64,000 nt of DNA, from contig CAVUNL010000006.1 of assembly GCA_963742795.1 (NCBI GenBank), positions 1 to 64,000 on the forward strand, read 5' to 3'. This stretch comes from Palsa-504 sp963742795. Lineage in GTDB: Bacteria > Actinomycetota > Actinomycetes > Streptosporangiales > Streptosporangiaceae. The translations under genes were made by a program, and so were the position numbers. Below the pieces are notes generated by a model. That model saw only the letters and a list, made by a program, of their open reading frames with translations. It had not been told where the DNA came from and did not search any database. This document shows, piece after piece, positions 16,490 to 25,472 of the stretch. Position 1 is the first letter of the stretch, and each line of letters opens with the position of its first letter.

Positions 16490-18255
16490 CGCCTTCCCGG
16501 GCGCGGGTGCGCCGCGTAGGCCTTGTACCGGTGGATCTCGCTAGTCGTGGTGCGCGGCACGACACCGGCAACCTGCCCGTCGATGATGAGCCGGAAGGCG
16601 TGGTCCTCGGCGGTGACGGTGACGATCTTGCCCGCGTGGACCAGGCCGACCTGGATCTTCTGGGTGGCGACCATGACGCCGCCGCGGGAGGAGACCCGCC
16701 GCTGCACGGTCACCGGGCCAGAGGGCGGGAGCGGGGGAGGCGCGGCCTTCCGGGCGCCGCGCAGCCGGTACCGGTCCCCGGCGGGAACCGGGCAGGGCAT
16801 GGTGCGCGCCAGTTCCCCGTCGCTGGTGATGACCATCATCTGGGTGCCGTCCATCCGCAGCGTGACCCGCTGCCCGGCCAGCTGGTAGCCCACGTTGACC
16901 TGGGCGCCTGCCAGGCCAGCCAGGCCGGCGGCGTTGACCGTGCGCTCGATCTCGACGGCCGTGCCGGTCCCGGCCAGCAGCGGGGACGGCCCGGCAGGGC
17001 GGGCACCGCCGCAGGCCAGCCGGGCCAGCTCGGCAACGCCGAGCCGGGACGGCAGCGTCTTGATCCGGGCGCCGTCGTGCAGGACATGCAGGCTGGTCTC
17101 GTCCACCCAGATAGTGACCTTCCTGTTCACCAGGGCCGGACCGAGCCAGACCTGCTGCCCGCCGAGCTGCAAGTTGCCCGACGGCGGCACCACCCGGTCG
17201 GCCTCCACCGCCACCAGCGATACCTCCTCACGCTCCGGGACAGCAGCCGCGGGCAGGTCCGCCGGTGACGGCTCGTCCTGCTCAGGCTGCCCGGGGCTGG
17301 CCGCGGCGAGCTGCGGCGGCACCCGCAGCGGCAGCGGCGATACCGCCGGGGCGAACCGGGAGGCGGGGAAGGCCATGCCCAGCGACTGGTGCGGCCGGTC
17401 GGTGTTGTACTCCTCCCGCCAGGCATCCAGCGCCGCCTGCAGCGCCGCCAGCGAGGCGAACGGGCCGTGCACGTCCAGCAGCTCGTCTTGCAGGGACTGG
17501 TGCAGCCGCTCGATCTTCCCCGTGGTCGTCGGCGACCTCGGCTTAGTCCGCCGGGCGGTGATGCCGTTCTCCCGGCAGATCCGCTCGAACAGCACCTCGG
17601 CCGGGCGCGGCTTGATGAACCGGCCGGTGAACACCGTCCCGTTGTCGGTCAGCACCTCCTCGGGCACCCCGTAGACTCCCATGGCCTCGATGAAGGCCCG
17701 GCAGACCGGCCGGGCGGTGGCCCGCCGCACCGCCGTGGCGATGACGCAGTACCGGGAATGGTCATCGATCCCGGTCACGATCTTCACCTCGGCGCCATCG
17801 GCCAGGAACGCGCTGGCGGTCACGTCCAGCTGCCACAGCTGCATCGGGACCGGCCGTTCCCACCGGATATAGTCCTGCCGCCTGCGGCGCCGTGACCTCG
17901 GCTCGATCAGCTGGTTGCGGATCAGCACCCGGTACACGGCGGACCGGGTCACCGTGCCCAGGCCGCGGCGGCCCATCTCGAACACCAGCCGCTTCGGCCC
18001 CCACTTGCGGTGCGCCCGGCGCAGCTCACAGACCGCCGACTCCAGCTCCGCCGGGATCTGCCACGGATGGGCATGCACCTTATGGCTGCGGTCCACCAGG
18101 CCCGGCGGCCCCTCGTCCCGGTAGCGGGCTAGCCAGGCATGCACGCTCTGACGGCTTACCCCGTACCGCTCGGCGGCCTCGGTCACCGGAACCCCGGCCA
18201 GCACTTCCAGCACGGCCCGGTATCTCTGCTCGGTCACACTCAACTCCCACAGCAT
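16486..18255 (-). CDS. IS481-family DDE transposase
   Basis: This 589-aa protein has an N-terminal winged/HTH region (VTEAAERYGVSRQSVHAWLARY), then an rve integrase core with Asp in QLDVTASAF, Asp in VLTDNGTVF and Glu in GKIERLHQSL, followed by RPHQSLGMAFPASRF. About 270 residues beyond the core are a long C-terminal extension of beta-rich sequence (QQVWLGPALVNRKVTIWVDE) seen in some actinobacterial IS481 transposases. The ATG at 18255 follows the terminal repeat; codons further upstream would translate the repeat itself. The frame is intact, so the IS may be active. Confidence 0.88.
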   Translation of the reverse strand: MLWELSVTEQRYRAVLEVLAGVPVTEAAERYGVSRQSVHAWLARYRDEGPPGLVDRSHKVHAHPWQIPAELESAVCELRRAHRKWGPKRLVFEMGRRGLGTVTRSAVYRVLIRNQLIEPRSRRRRRQDYIRWERPVPMQLWQLDVTASAFLADGAEVKIVTGIDDHSRYCVIATAVRRATARPVCRAFIEAMGVYGVPEEVLTDNGTVFTGRFIKPRPAEVLFERICRENGITARRTKPRSPTTTGKIERLHQSLQDELLDVHGPFASLAALQAALDAWREEYNTDRPHQSLGMAFPASRFAPAVSPLPLRVPPQLAAASPGQPEQDEPSPADLPAAAVPEREEVSLVAVEADRVVPPSGNLQLGGQQVWLGPALVNRKVTIWVDETSLHVLHDGARIKTLPSRLGVAELARLACGGARPAGPSPLLAGTGTAVEIERTVNAAGLAGLAGAQVNVGYQLAGQRVTLRMDGTQMMVITSDGELARTMPCPVPAGDRYRLRGARKAAPPPLPPSGPVTVQRRVSSRGGVMVATQKIQVGLVHAGKIVTVTAEDHAFRLIIDGQVAGVVPRTTTSEIHRYKAYAAHPRPGRR

Positions 18256-18384
18256 GAGCGGAGTGTCAAGCATCAAGCGGAGCTCATGTGTCAAGCATCA
18301 AGCGGGACAGCACATGTCTAGCCTCCACGCCGTGTGAGAACTTTTTGTACGGTTTCAAGGCGGCGTGGGCAGTAGGGTCCCCCT

Positions 18385-20064
18385 GTGGACACAGTGGAAG
18401 GTCTTCGTGACGCGGCGCAGCAGGCGCGGGAATGCGCGATCATCGGCCATGCCGTGACGCTGGCACGCTGGATGGGGAACGGCCGCCGTCCGGTGACGGC
18501 CGGGCGGGTGCTGCGAAAGGCCGACGTCCCGGCCGCGGGCGCAGCCATCGGGGTGGACGTGCCGCCGCGGCTGCGGACGATGGCCGACATCCGGGCGCTG
18601 CACAGGCCCTGGTGCGCGGCGATCGCGACCGGGCTGCTGCAGGTCGGCGACGGGTCGGTGACCGCCGGCCCGGCGCTGGAATGCTGGCCCCCAGACGATG
18701 CGGACCTGCTCGCCAGATGGCTGACTGGCCTGCGCGCAGTGTGCGCGGCGGAGTCGTCTCCGCAGGACGAGGACAGCGCACGGCTGCTGGCGATGGCCCT
18801 GCTCACGGTGCTTGGCGAGGACACGGCTCCTTGTCCTGACGGTTTCTGGGAGCCTGTGAACGCGGCGCTAGACGACCTGTGTGACAGGTACGACAAGTCG
18901 TCCTGGGAGCCGCGGCACGCGGCCGACAGGTACTACGACCCTGAAACCGAAACCCCGCTGGGCGGACTGGTAGCACTGCTGGCCGGCTTCGGCGCGGTGA
19001 GCGACGACCCCGGGAAGCCGGTGATCACCGCGCTTGGCCGGTGGGCCGCTGCCCATCTGGCGGACGGGCTGTCCGGCCTGGCCGACCCAGCCATGCCGGT
19101 CGCGGAGGTGATCACCGAAGCCGCCCGGTTCAGCGACGAGGAACAGCAGCACCATGTCGCGTGGGGATGGCTGGCGGAGCGCGACTCCGCGCAGGCCGCG
19201 CGGGAGATCCTGGCCGCTGCCGAGGGGATGTCACCGCTTTTGCGCAGCGTAGCCGTCCGCATAGTGGAAAGGCTCGGCGAAGACGCACTGCCTGCCTGGC
19301 GGGAGATGAAGTCGTCACCCCATGTAGGCCCGCACGCCCGCGCCGAACTGGCCGCCTGGGATCAGGGTCCCGAGCCCAGTGACACAGACTGGGAGTGGCT
19401 GGCGGTGGAGGCCGCCGCGGCCGCACTGCAGGATCAGGGGCCCGACGAGGCGCTGAACCGCGTCTGGGAGAGCATGCCAGGGGCGGACCTGGACGCTTGT
19501 CTCGCGGCCGTGCAGGGTACCGGGCACCCGGATGCCGCGGCGCTGGCCCGGGCGGTCGCAGAGTTCGCCGCCTCCGGCGCCCTGCTCAGCATCGAGCAGG
19601 TGACCGAGCTGAAGGTCTCACTATCTCGTGCCCGACCCCCGATCTGGCGGCGGGTCCGGCTGCCGGCCGCCGCCACCCTGGCCGATCTGCACCGGGTCAT
19701 CCAGGTGCTGTTCGGCTGGGACGGTGACCACCTGCACCTGTTCCGAGTAGGCAAGAAGCGGTACGCAGACCAGTTCACGGGCCTGGAGCGGACCGGGGAC
19801 GAACAGGCAGTCCGGATCCGCGACGTCCTCACGCCAGGCGCGAAGATCGGTTACACCTACGACTTCGGAGCCAACTGGGAACACGAGATCACGCTGGAGC
19901 AGACGATCCCGCGCGACCCCGGCCAGGATTATCCGGTCTGCGTGGCGTTCCGGGGCGACTCCCCCGTTGAATACTGGTGTGAAGAGGAGCCGGAGGAACC
20001 GGAGCCGTTCGGCCTAAATGAGGTCAACCGGCGGCTGCTCGCACTAGGCCGGGAGCCGGCGTGA
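18385..20064 (+). CDS. Plasmid pRiA4b ORF-3-like protein
   Basis: The protein has 559 aa. The first ~380 residues are helical and Ala-rich, with YDPETETPLGGLVALLAG in the middle. The C-terminal ~170 residues carry the pRiA4b ORF-3/IS1096 passenger-like domain: LKVSLSRARPPIWRRVRLPA, ADLHRVIQVLFGWDGDHLH, FGANWEHEITLE. Such genes travel with mobile DNA; their function is unknown. The GTG start has TAGGGT ending 6 nt before it, pointing to a leaderless mRNA. The same promoter and first ~30 codons recur as a fragment at 47717. The stop overlaps the next gene by 4 nt. Confidence 0.82.
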   Translation: MDTVEGLRDAAQQARECAIIGHAVTLARWMGNGRRPVTAGRVLRKADVPAAGAAIGVDVPPRLRTMADIRALHRPWCAAIATGLLQVGDGSVTAGPALECWPPDDADLLARWLTGLRAVCAAESSPQDEDSARLLAMALLTVLGEDTAPCPDGFWEPVNAALDDLCDRYDKSSWEPRHAADRYYDPETETPLGGLVALLAGFGAVSDDPGKPVITALGRWAAAHLADGLSGLADPAMPVAEVITEAARFSDEEQQHHVAWGWLAERDSAQAAREILAAAEGMSPLLRSVAVRIVERLGEDALPAWREMKSSPHVGPHARAELAAWDQGPEPSDTDWEWLAVEAAAAALQDQGPDEALNRVWESMPGADLDACLAAVQGTGHPDAAALARAVAEFAASGALLSIEQVTELKVSLSRARPPIWRRVRLPAAATLADLHRVIQVLFGWDGDHLHLFRVGKKRYADQFTGLERTGDEQAVRIRDVLTPGAKIGYTYDFGANWEHEITLEQTIPRDPGQDYPVCVAFRGDSPVEYWCEEEPEEPEPFGLNEVNRRLLALGREPA

Positions 20065-20691
20065 ACGGGCGTCGCGGCGGGGAGGGGCTTGCTGTCCTCA
20101 TCGAGCGCAGCGCGGAACTGAAGCGGGACCTGGTCGACTTCGCGTGCAGCCCGCGCCTGGAGCGGTCGCTGGCCGCGGCCATGTTCGAGACCGGCCTGAA
20201 GGAGCCCGGGGAGGCCGATGCGATCAACGCCATCGACCGGTTCGCATTGCAATACCGCCTGCCGGACGAACCTCCCCGGCTTGGACGTGCCTGTCTTCCA
20301 GTTCCCGTCCGGCCTGGCCGACGCAGACACCGTCGTAATCATCTACGACGAGACCGACGGGATGAACTTCTATCCCGAGTACGGGATGCTGCGCGACCTG
20401 TTCGGCAACCCGGCGCTCGCAGCCGACAAACGGTATGCGGACGCGCTGCGCGGATACCTGCGGTCGGAGACGATCGCGCCGCTGCCGTTGCAGCGCCTCG
20501 CCGCCGCCCACCCGGACACGGTCGACGCGGTGTTCCGGAAGATCCTGCGCAGGCGGGACTTCACCTGGGCCGAACACGGCGAGGCGCTGATGCGCCGCCG
20601 GAAGGCCTGGTACTACCAGCGCGAGCCCCGTCCGGGCGTCACGGTGATCGGCGACCGCCTGCTCGAGCTCGCCTTCGGCGGTCGTGGGTAA
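20061..20691 (+). pseudogene. Frameshifted/deleted conserved hypothetical gene
   Basis: The first frame gives RSAELKRDLVDFACSPRLER...INAIDRFALQYRLPDEP. From about 20270 the +1 frame continues as PGLDVPVFQFPSGLADADTV, FYPEYGMLRDLF, TWAEHGEALMRRRKAWYYQR and ends at GDRLLELAFGGRG. From memory, homologous proteins are much longer between these parts, so this looks like an internal deletion that also shifted the frame. It is coupled to the upstream pRiA4b-like gene by a GTGA overlap. No function is assigned. Confidence 0.62.
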
Positions 20692-20742
20692 AAGCGCGAA
20701 CGCCAGCTGGCCGGAGCGTGTGGTGCGAGACAATGACCGGTT

Positions 20743-21084
20743 ATGGAACTGTACGGCGACGAATGGGCGCGCAAGGGCGCGACGTTGAGCGACAAGACGG
20801 CTCGGGCAGAGTTCGGGTTAAGGCAGGACGAGATCATCGCGGCGATCCGCGCGGGCAAGCTCCAGTACCGGCAAGCCGCGATGCATGGGAACCCGTGGCT
20901 GCGGCTGCTCCGCCGTGAGGTCGAGGATCTGGTCAGCACCCGGCATGGTGAGCGATACCTCCGGGAACAGCAGGCGCGGACCGAGCTGAAGCGGGTCAAC
21001 CGCGAGCTGAAACAGCTCCGGACCCAGCTCACGGCCCTTGAGGAACGGCGGGCTGCGCTCCTTTCCGAACTCGCCGAGCAATGA
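20743..21084 (+). CDS. Small protein with HTH-like N-terminus and coiled-coil C-terminus
   Basis: This is 113 aa. Residues ~15-65 (TARAEFGLRQDEIIAAIRAG, then LQYRQAAMHGNPWLRLLRRE) look like an excisionase or MerR-type DNA-binding helix pair. Residues 70-113 are a coiled coil (ARTELKRVNRELKQLRTQLT). The ATG follows GACAAT by 8 nt with no Shine-Dalgarno, so it may be leaderless. A scrap of this gene is found at 10989-11022. It may regulate a mobile element (inference). Confidence 0.65.
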   Translation: MELYGDEWARKGATLSDKTARAEFGLRQDEIIAAIRAGKLQYRQAAMHGNPWLRLLRREVEDLVSTRHGERYLREQQARTELKRVNRELKQLRTQLTALEERRAALLSELAEQ

Positions 21085-21585
21085 CTTCGTCTCGTGCGCC
21101 GCGGGACCGGGACCGTCCCGGATGGCTCCCCGCAACACTGTCCGGCCGTACCCATTTCCGCCGACCTATTTTTCCCGAACGAACGGCGGTGCCAGCTCCC
21201 GGACCCCGGTCCGCCGCCGTTAGTCAGCAGCGCCGGCCGTTGGTCGGCAGCGACGGGCGGGCTCGACTTTGACCACGAGCCCATTGTCCAACGTGGCAGG
21301 CGTCGCCGTGTCAGGAACCAATGCCGCTTAGGTTGGACAGAACGTCCTCTCCTCAGAGCCTGCCGGGATCTGACTCGTTCCGAAACGAGGCCACCGCGCA
21401 GGTTCTGGATGTTTCAGGGACTGGTGTTACGTGTGTGACCTGTGAGCGGAAGGCCGAACGGCATGATTGCGGGCAACCATGTCGTCCTGACGACATGGGT
21501 TGGGGCAACTCACGTCATTATCTAAGCGGCATTGCCGCCTGTCAGGAACTTGCGGCCCTCGCGCGTTAGGTGCTGCTCGCGCCGG
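21085..21585. other. Gene-free region with repeat copy 2 and a perfect hairpin
   Basis: No convincing coding frame exists. At 21136-21222 lies the second copy of the repeat seen at 9219. At 21478-21497 is a perfect 20-bp palindrome, CATGTCGTCCTGACGACATG, possibly a terminator or protein site. A short CTCGTT/AACGAG inverted repeat lies near 21378. The rest shows nothing I recognise. Confidence 0.5.
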
Positions 21586-21832
21586 TCACCGTGCGCGGAT
21601 GTGTTCCACGATCTGGTTTGCCTCCTCCTCAGTGATCTCGATGAACTCGTTTTCAGGTCGCCGCGCTCAGCAGAGACCAGCGACGAGCTGCGTTCCCAGA
21701 CCAGATCTCGGCGTGAACGCTTCATCGCGCTAGCCGCCGGCCTCGGAGTAGGTGCGCCGGAACACGCCTGCAGGGCTGCTCACGGCTGCTCAGATCGTTC
21801 ACGACTGCGTAGTAGGTGACCTTATCTGGCAT
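21586..21832 (-). pseudogene. Decayed small partner gene of the RelA/SpoT-like gene
   Basis: From the ATG at 21832 the frame reads MPDKVTYYAVVNDLSSREQP. After one frameshift it reads AGVFRRTYSEAGG and a TAG; then RDEAFT; after another shift RDLVWERSSSLVSAERGD; after a third ENEFIEITEEEANQIVEHIR and a stop. Restoring the frames gives a compact ~80-aa acidic protein. It overlaps the end of the upstream gene, so the two were probably one operon and perhaps a toxin/immunity or toxin/antitoxin pair (inference). Confidence 0.62.
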
Positions 21833-22794
21833 CTGCGTCTCTCTCCGGGTAGTCGGGAATGTCGGCGGCTCCGGGCGGAATCGGTACCTCGGCGGATGAC
21901 CTTTCTTCTGGAAGGCTTCCAGCACCAGCTCCTCGAACTCATCGGCCTGCTTGGTTCGGAGCCGTTCGTAGGCGTCATGGGTGAGTTGCTTAGCCTCGAA
22001 GCTGATACGAGTATGAAACTGCACTTCGAATCGCTGGCCGGTATCTGGCTCGATCCACTGGCTGTTGATGCCCTTGTATTCCTCACCGGACCAGGAATTC
22101 TTGAGCTTGTGCAGCTTGAAGCCTTCACCTTTCAGGCGTTCCAGATCCGTCCAGACACCTTGAGTGTAGCGAGACTCCCGGTACTGAAAGGTGTAACGGA
22201 TCGTGTCCGACACAGCCGACACAGCTTCTTCTGCGGAGTAGGAGAACTCCTTGATCTTGTCGTAGACCTTTTCTTTGATGCGGTCACGGTCTTTGAGGCG
22301 GTGCTCGAAGCCGACCAGGCTGGCGGTCCGGATCTTGGCTTTCGATGGAGCGCATCGCGGGTGAGATCCGTTCTTCCTCCCGTCTGGCGATGCGGTCGCA
22401 CTCTGCTTCGACTCGGCTGTTGTCGGCATTGTCCAGGGACCTGCCTCGGTCCCCGCGCCAGGAATCCGATGGATCCGTCGGATCTGTCGGCCGACGGTCG
22501 TTCCGCGGGCGGCCACTTGCGCTGGTACTCGCTCCATATCCAGCGGGACTCCGCTGACGTCTCCTGCCACTTCTCCGCGGCGGCCCGCTCCTCCGCCATG
22601 GTCTGTCGCGCTACGGCGGACTCTTCCCTGGAAACCGTCACACGCAGCTCGGAGTAATACTCCTGCCGGGTGCGCGTCTCGGCCCGGTCGTTGCCGCCGT
22701 GGGCAGCATGGTCGCCGGTGCCATCCTGATCATCCCGGCGATCTGGGTGGTCATCTGGCGGCATGTCGGCGTCACCGGGCCGGTCGGCTCCCAC
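21822..22794 (-). pseudogene. Decayed RelA/SpoT-like nucleotidyltransferase gene
   Basis: Pieces in three frames assemble into one protein. They are RQEYYSELRVTVSREESAVA...ESRWIWSEYQRKWPP, then DNADNSRVEAECDRIARREE...RSIESQDPDRQ, then LVGFEHRLKDRDRIKEKVYD, AVSDTIRYTFQY, EEYKGINSQW, TGQRFEVQFHT and FEAKQLTHDAYERLR. The original end IPPGAADIPDYPERDADAR is again shifted. The block D-x-IRYTF / YKGINSQW / G-x-x-FEVQFHT resembles the RelA/SpoT synthetase fold, used by (p)ppGpp synthetases and some toxins. At least three frameshifts make it non-functional as written. Start uncertain. Confidence 0.55.
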
Positions 22795-22989
22795 CGGACC
22801 TCACCGCCATCCCGGAGCACGGGATGTTACTGAAAGTATGTCATATATCGCAATAGGTAGCATATTGGTAGGCTGCGGACGAGTGGGGACGACGCCGGGA
22901 GGCATGTGTCCGACCGCCACCTTCTGAAACGATGTCAACCCGGCGCCGGTTCAGGGCTGCGGCCACATCATGATCCCGAGAGCGTCAGT

Positions 22990-23370
22990 TCAGTACGGAC
23001 GGCCGGGATGTATCTGGTTGTACGCGGTGACGGCCGGGCCGGGTATGGTGCCGTCGGCGCCTAGTTCGAAGCCTGCGCTGAGGGCCCAGTTCCTGACTTC
23101 AGATGTGCTGGCCTGCCACTGTGAACCGGTGATCTCGGTGCCTGGCTGGCGTGGCCGGGCCAGCCGGATCGCCTCGGCGACGAGGTCGGCGGCGCGCTGC
23201 GTTCGCTTGATCGCGAGTTCGGTGAACACGGCGCCGGAAAGCTCCTCCACGGTGCGACCGGGCCGCTCCTGCTCGAGCTTGCGCACGGTCTCGGCGAGTT
23301 CGTCCAGGCTGAAGACGCGCACCGGGTTATCGAACAGGCCCAGCTGGGAGCGTGCTGGATGTGACGCCAT
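22990..23370 (-). CDS. Lsr2-like C-terminal-domain protein
   Basis: This 126-aa protein has a helical N-terminal region (FSLDELAETVRKLEQERPGR and a RTQRAADLVAEAIRLAR segment) and an Lsr2-type DNA-binding tail. The tail reads SEVRNWALSAGFELGADGTI then PGPAVTAYNQIHPGR, where Lsr2 has R-G-R-I-P in the AT-hook-like loop; here GTIPG replaces it. Lsr2 proteins silence AT-rich foreign DNA. This one lacks the N-terminal beta oligomerisation domain, so it may bind DNA without bridging. The AT-rich 22830-22880 stretch upstream of the decayed pair would be a natural target (speculative). Confidence 0.68.
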   Translation of the reverse strand: MASHPARSQLGLFDNPVRVFSLDELAETVRKLEQERPGRTVEELSGAVFTELAIKRTQRAADLVAEAIRLARPRQPGTEITGSQWQASTSEVRNWALSAGFELGADGTIPGPAVTAYNQIHPGRPY

Positions 23371-23508
23371 ACGGCCACGGTAACCCGCGGGCGGACGGCG
23401 CGAGTGGCGACTCAGCCAGGAAGAGCGGTGTTTCGGCCCTGAGGGACTCTGTGAGACGCTGACCTCAAGGTTTGCCGTTCGCGGCGAGTGAATTTGCGCA
23501 CTAGATTT

Positions 23509-24033
23509 CTATGACTGGCCCCCGTGATCAGGGACCGGGCTACGACCTGCAGGCCGTGCCGTGCCCGCGGGATGGACGAGCGCGCAGGCCACCGAGTCTA
23601 GGAAGCTGCCGATTACTGCCGTGGCGCAGCAGCGCACGATCGCCTGGCCCAGCCCGGCGTCCGCTCGCCCAGGCGGCGGCCAGAATGCCCCGGCCAGAGA
23701 CAGAGCCGTGCCCTGGTCCCCGGCCGGAACCAGCATCAGGTCGGCAAGCAGGGCTGTGAACAGCTTGCCGTCAGCGGCGATAGCCTCCCATCGGAGACCG
23801 ATATGCGAGCAGTCATCTGTTTCGGTCAGGTCCTCCAGGCAGACGTCGGCCAGCCGGGTCAGGCCAGCATCCGGGCCAGCTAGCTCTACTAGGGCGGTAA
23901 TGCCCTCGCCGTAGGCCACCTCGGAGGCCCGCGGCAACATCCCGCCGTTAGCCAGGCTTTTCAGCCGGGTCCGGGCGGCATGGAAGCCGACATTGAGCGC
24001 AACGCGGTCGCCGACGACAGTCTGGTCTGTCAT
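23509..24033 (-). CDS. Conserved hypothetical protein, SRPBCC-like
   Basis: This 174-aa protein contains VALNVGFHAARTRLKSLANG, LRWEAIAADGKLFTALLADL and LALAGAFWPPPGRADAGLG-like segments (the third with minor differences). The pattern of long strands ending in a C-terminal helix (AIVRCCATAVIGSFLDSVAC) fits the START/SRPBCC ligand-binding fold in related actinobacterial proteins. No ligand can be proposed. I chose the ATG at 24033; a GTG two codons earlier is also possible. Confidence 0.6.
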   Translation of the reverse strand: MTDQTVVGDRVALNVGFHAARTRLKSLANGGMLPRASEVAYGEGITALVELAGPDAGLTRLADVCLEDLTETDDCSHIGLRWEAIAADGKLFTALLADLMLVPAGDQGTALSLAGAFWPPPGRADAGLGQAIVRCCATAVIGSFLDSVACALVHPAGTARPAGRSPVPDHGGQS

Positions 24034-24165
24034 CGGCACTAGTCCACCGGTCTGGCACTGGGTTCGCAGCGGTCACAGGTCCCTATCCGCGCAGGCCGAA
24101 GGTCACCAGCGCTACGACCGAAATACTCCGCACCTGACGGATGATCGAAGCGGTCGTGCCCCGAG

Positions 24166-24342
24166 ATGCCATCACTGAGCTGGAGGTCCGCCGGCGGGGT
24201 GACCGACGAGGCATCGGCGAATGCCGCCCAGCATTACGACGAGGACCAGCTCGCAGCGCTGGTGTCGCTCATCGCTGGTATCAACGCCTGGAACCGTATG
24301 AACGTCATCACCCAGCAGCCTGCCGGCGACTACCAGCCCGGC
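24166..24342 (+). pseudogene. C-terminal remnant of a carboxymuconolactone decarboxylase/AhpD-like gene
   Basis: The frame contains AAQHYDEDQLAALVSLIAGI then NAWNRMNVITQQPAGDYQPGQW, the usual C-terminus of CMD-family proteins. The N-terminal half with the CxxxH active site is missing. The open frame then runs on without a stop into the antisense of WhiB, so the normal end is lost too. It is a gene stub. Confidence 0.68.
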
Positions 24343-24393
24343 CAGTGGGTAACCGGCTACCGCGACGATGACAGCGAGATCAACGGCAGCGGC

Positions 24394-24699
24394 TCAGGTG
24401 GTGGCTCCGATCGTGACGAGATCCTTGCGGGGACGTCCGCGAGGGCGCTTACGCGGCACGATCGTGCCGCCCATCAGCAACTCGCCGCCCCAGACGCCCC
24501 AGGGCTCCCTGCGCTCCAGCGCGCCGGCCAGGCAGGCCAGCCTGGCCCGGCATCCCCGGCACATCGCCTTCGCCTGCTCCACGTCTTGCGGAGACTCGGC
24601 GAAGAACAGCTCCGGATCCTCGGTGCACGGCAGAACCAGGCTCAGCCCCGTGGTGTCCTGCCCGCCGACGGCGGCATCGCGCCGCTGGATCGGTGTCAT
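24394..24699 (-). CDS. WhiB-family iron-sulfur transcription factor
   Basis: This 101-aa protein has the four cluster-binding cysteines at 25, 47, 50 and 56 (LPC; MCRGC; RLAC), the turn motif GVWGG at 68-72, and a basic DNA-binding tail (PRKRPRGRPRK). WhiB proteins carry a redox- or NO-sensitive 4Fe-4S cluster and act with the main sigma factor. I start at the ATG at 24699; the frame is open further upstream, and an N-terminal extension (VPRPLENGEQEV) cannot be excluded. It follows the 68-aa gene by 62 nt and may share its transcript. Confidence 0.85.
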   Translation of the reverse strand: MTPIQRRDAAVGGQDTTGLSLVLPCTEDPELFFAESPQDVEQAKAMCRGCRARLACLAGALERREPWGVWGGELLMGGTIVPRKRPRGRPRKDLVTIGATT

Positions 24700-24761
24700 C
24701 ACTTCTTGTTCCCCGTTCTCCAACGGCCGCGGCACCGTGATCAGCGGTGTCGGGCCGGCCC

Positions 24762-24968
24762 TCATCTGGCGTCCGATGCGGCCAGGCACGCGGCCGACCG
24801 CTGTCTGCGCAGCGACCGGCGTACCGCGTGTGCCGGGGCGGCGAGCGCCGAGCCGAGCTGACCGAGCCCGGCGGCCAACCCGCCGAGCTGGGCATCGGCC
24901 GCCTGGATCTCGGCCGTAGTCTTGCCGCGTTCGGCCTGATAGATGCCGTAGTACGAATTGACCATCAT
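24762..24968 (-). CDS. Small hypothetical protein upstream of whiB-like gene
   Basis: This 68-aa protein reads MMVNSYYGIYQAERGKTTAE, then an Ala/Leu-rich helix (AADAQLGGLAAGLGQLGSAL) and a basic tail (VRRSLRRQR). Similar short proteins occur in other actinobacteria as far as I recall, but none has a role. It faces the same way as the WhiB gene and ends 62 nt before it. The start may be either of two adjacent ATGs. Confidence 0.5.
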   Translation of the reverse strand: MMVNSYYGIYQAERGKTTAEIQAADAQLGGLAAGLGQLGSALAAPAHAVRRSLRRQRSAACLAASDAR

Positions 24969-25234
24969 CGCCTCCCAGGCGATCCCTCGTAGGCAGCGAC
25001 CGGTGGCGATCCGCCTGCGCCCCGTTCACCCCGTGCCGACGCGGATCGCCCCCGGAACCTCACCGCCGTGTACCGATGTGCTCCCGTTTGTACGACGAAC
25101 AGCCCGGGCCCAACCGGACAAGCGATCGCCGTCAAGTACTAGATTCGCCGTAAGTCCGCTGCTGCCGCATCAGGCAAATGCCATATCTTCGCCGCCGCGC
25201 GCCTTACCCAGCGCCTAAGGCGCTCAGCTGGCGA

Positions 25235-25367
25235 TCAGCGGCCGAGCCCGAGCGCGTGCAGAGCGCGCAGCAGGTGAGGCTCGAACCGGTCCAGGCCCGC
25301 GTGACGCAGTTTCGCAGGCGTCCACCACCGGACCTGGGCGAATTCGCGCTGGTCCGGACGTAGGGGC
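25235..25367 (-). pseudogene. C-terminal remnant of a NUDIX-like hydrolase gene
   Basis: The frame reads RPDQREFAQVRWWTPAKLRH then AGLDRFEPHLLRALHALGLG-R-stop, which is the end of many actinobacterial NUDIX proteins. Upstream, the frame is lost within a few codons and no NUDIX box is present. It sits just downstream of the GNAT gene on the same strand. Confidence 0.55.
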
Positions 25368-25472
25368 TGGCCCCACGCGACCGGCGAGGGCGAACCACTT
25401 CGGCCACGGCGCATTCGGCCGCCAGGCGGAACTGTCGCCCCCGGAAGAACGGGACGGCCCGGATGGACAAGC

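Larger units (their letters stand above)
15856..18312 (-). mobile_element. IS481-family insertion sequence with passenger gene
   Basis: The element contains a DDE transposase gene and a coupled 79-aa gene. Each end carries two copies of a CTTGAT(C/G)CTTGAC box 24 bp apart, in inverted orientation between ends (left GCCTCACTTGATCCTTGACG; right, inward, CCCGCTTGATGCTTGACACA). Exact borders are unclear because the flanks repeat TGTCTAGCCTCCACG. Between the left end and the passenger gene (15913-16249) there is GC-rich sequence with small hairpins and no gene I can support. Confidence 0.72.

Noticed and set aside
22680..22838. Plus-strand peptide with a hydrophobic helix (VVAAVGSMVAGAILIIPAIW)
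   Set aside because: It is the antisense of Asp-rich codons at the start of the decayed RelA/SpoT-like gene; no start site or neighbour supports it.
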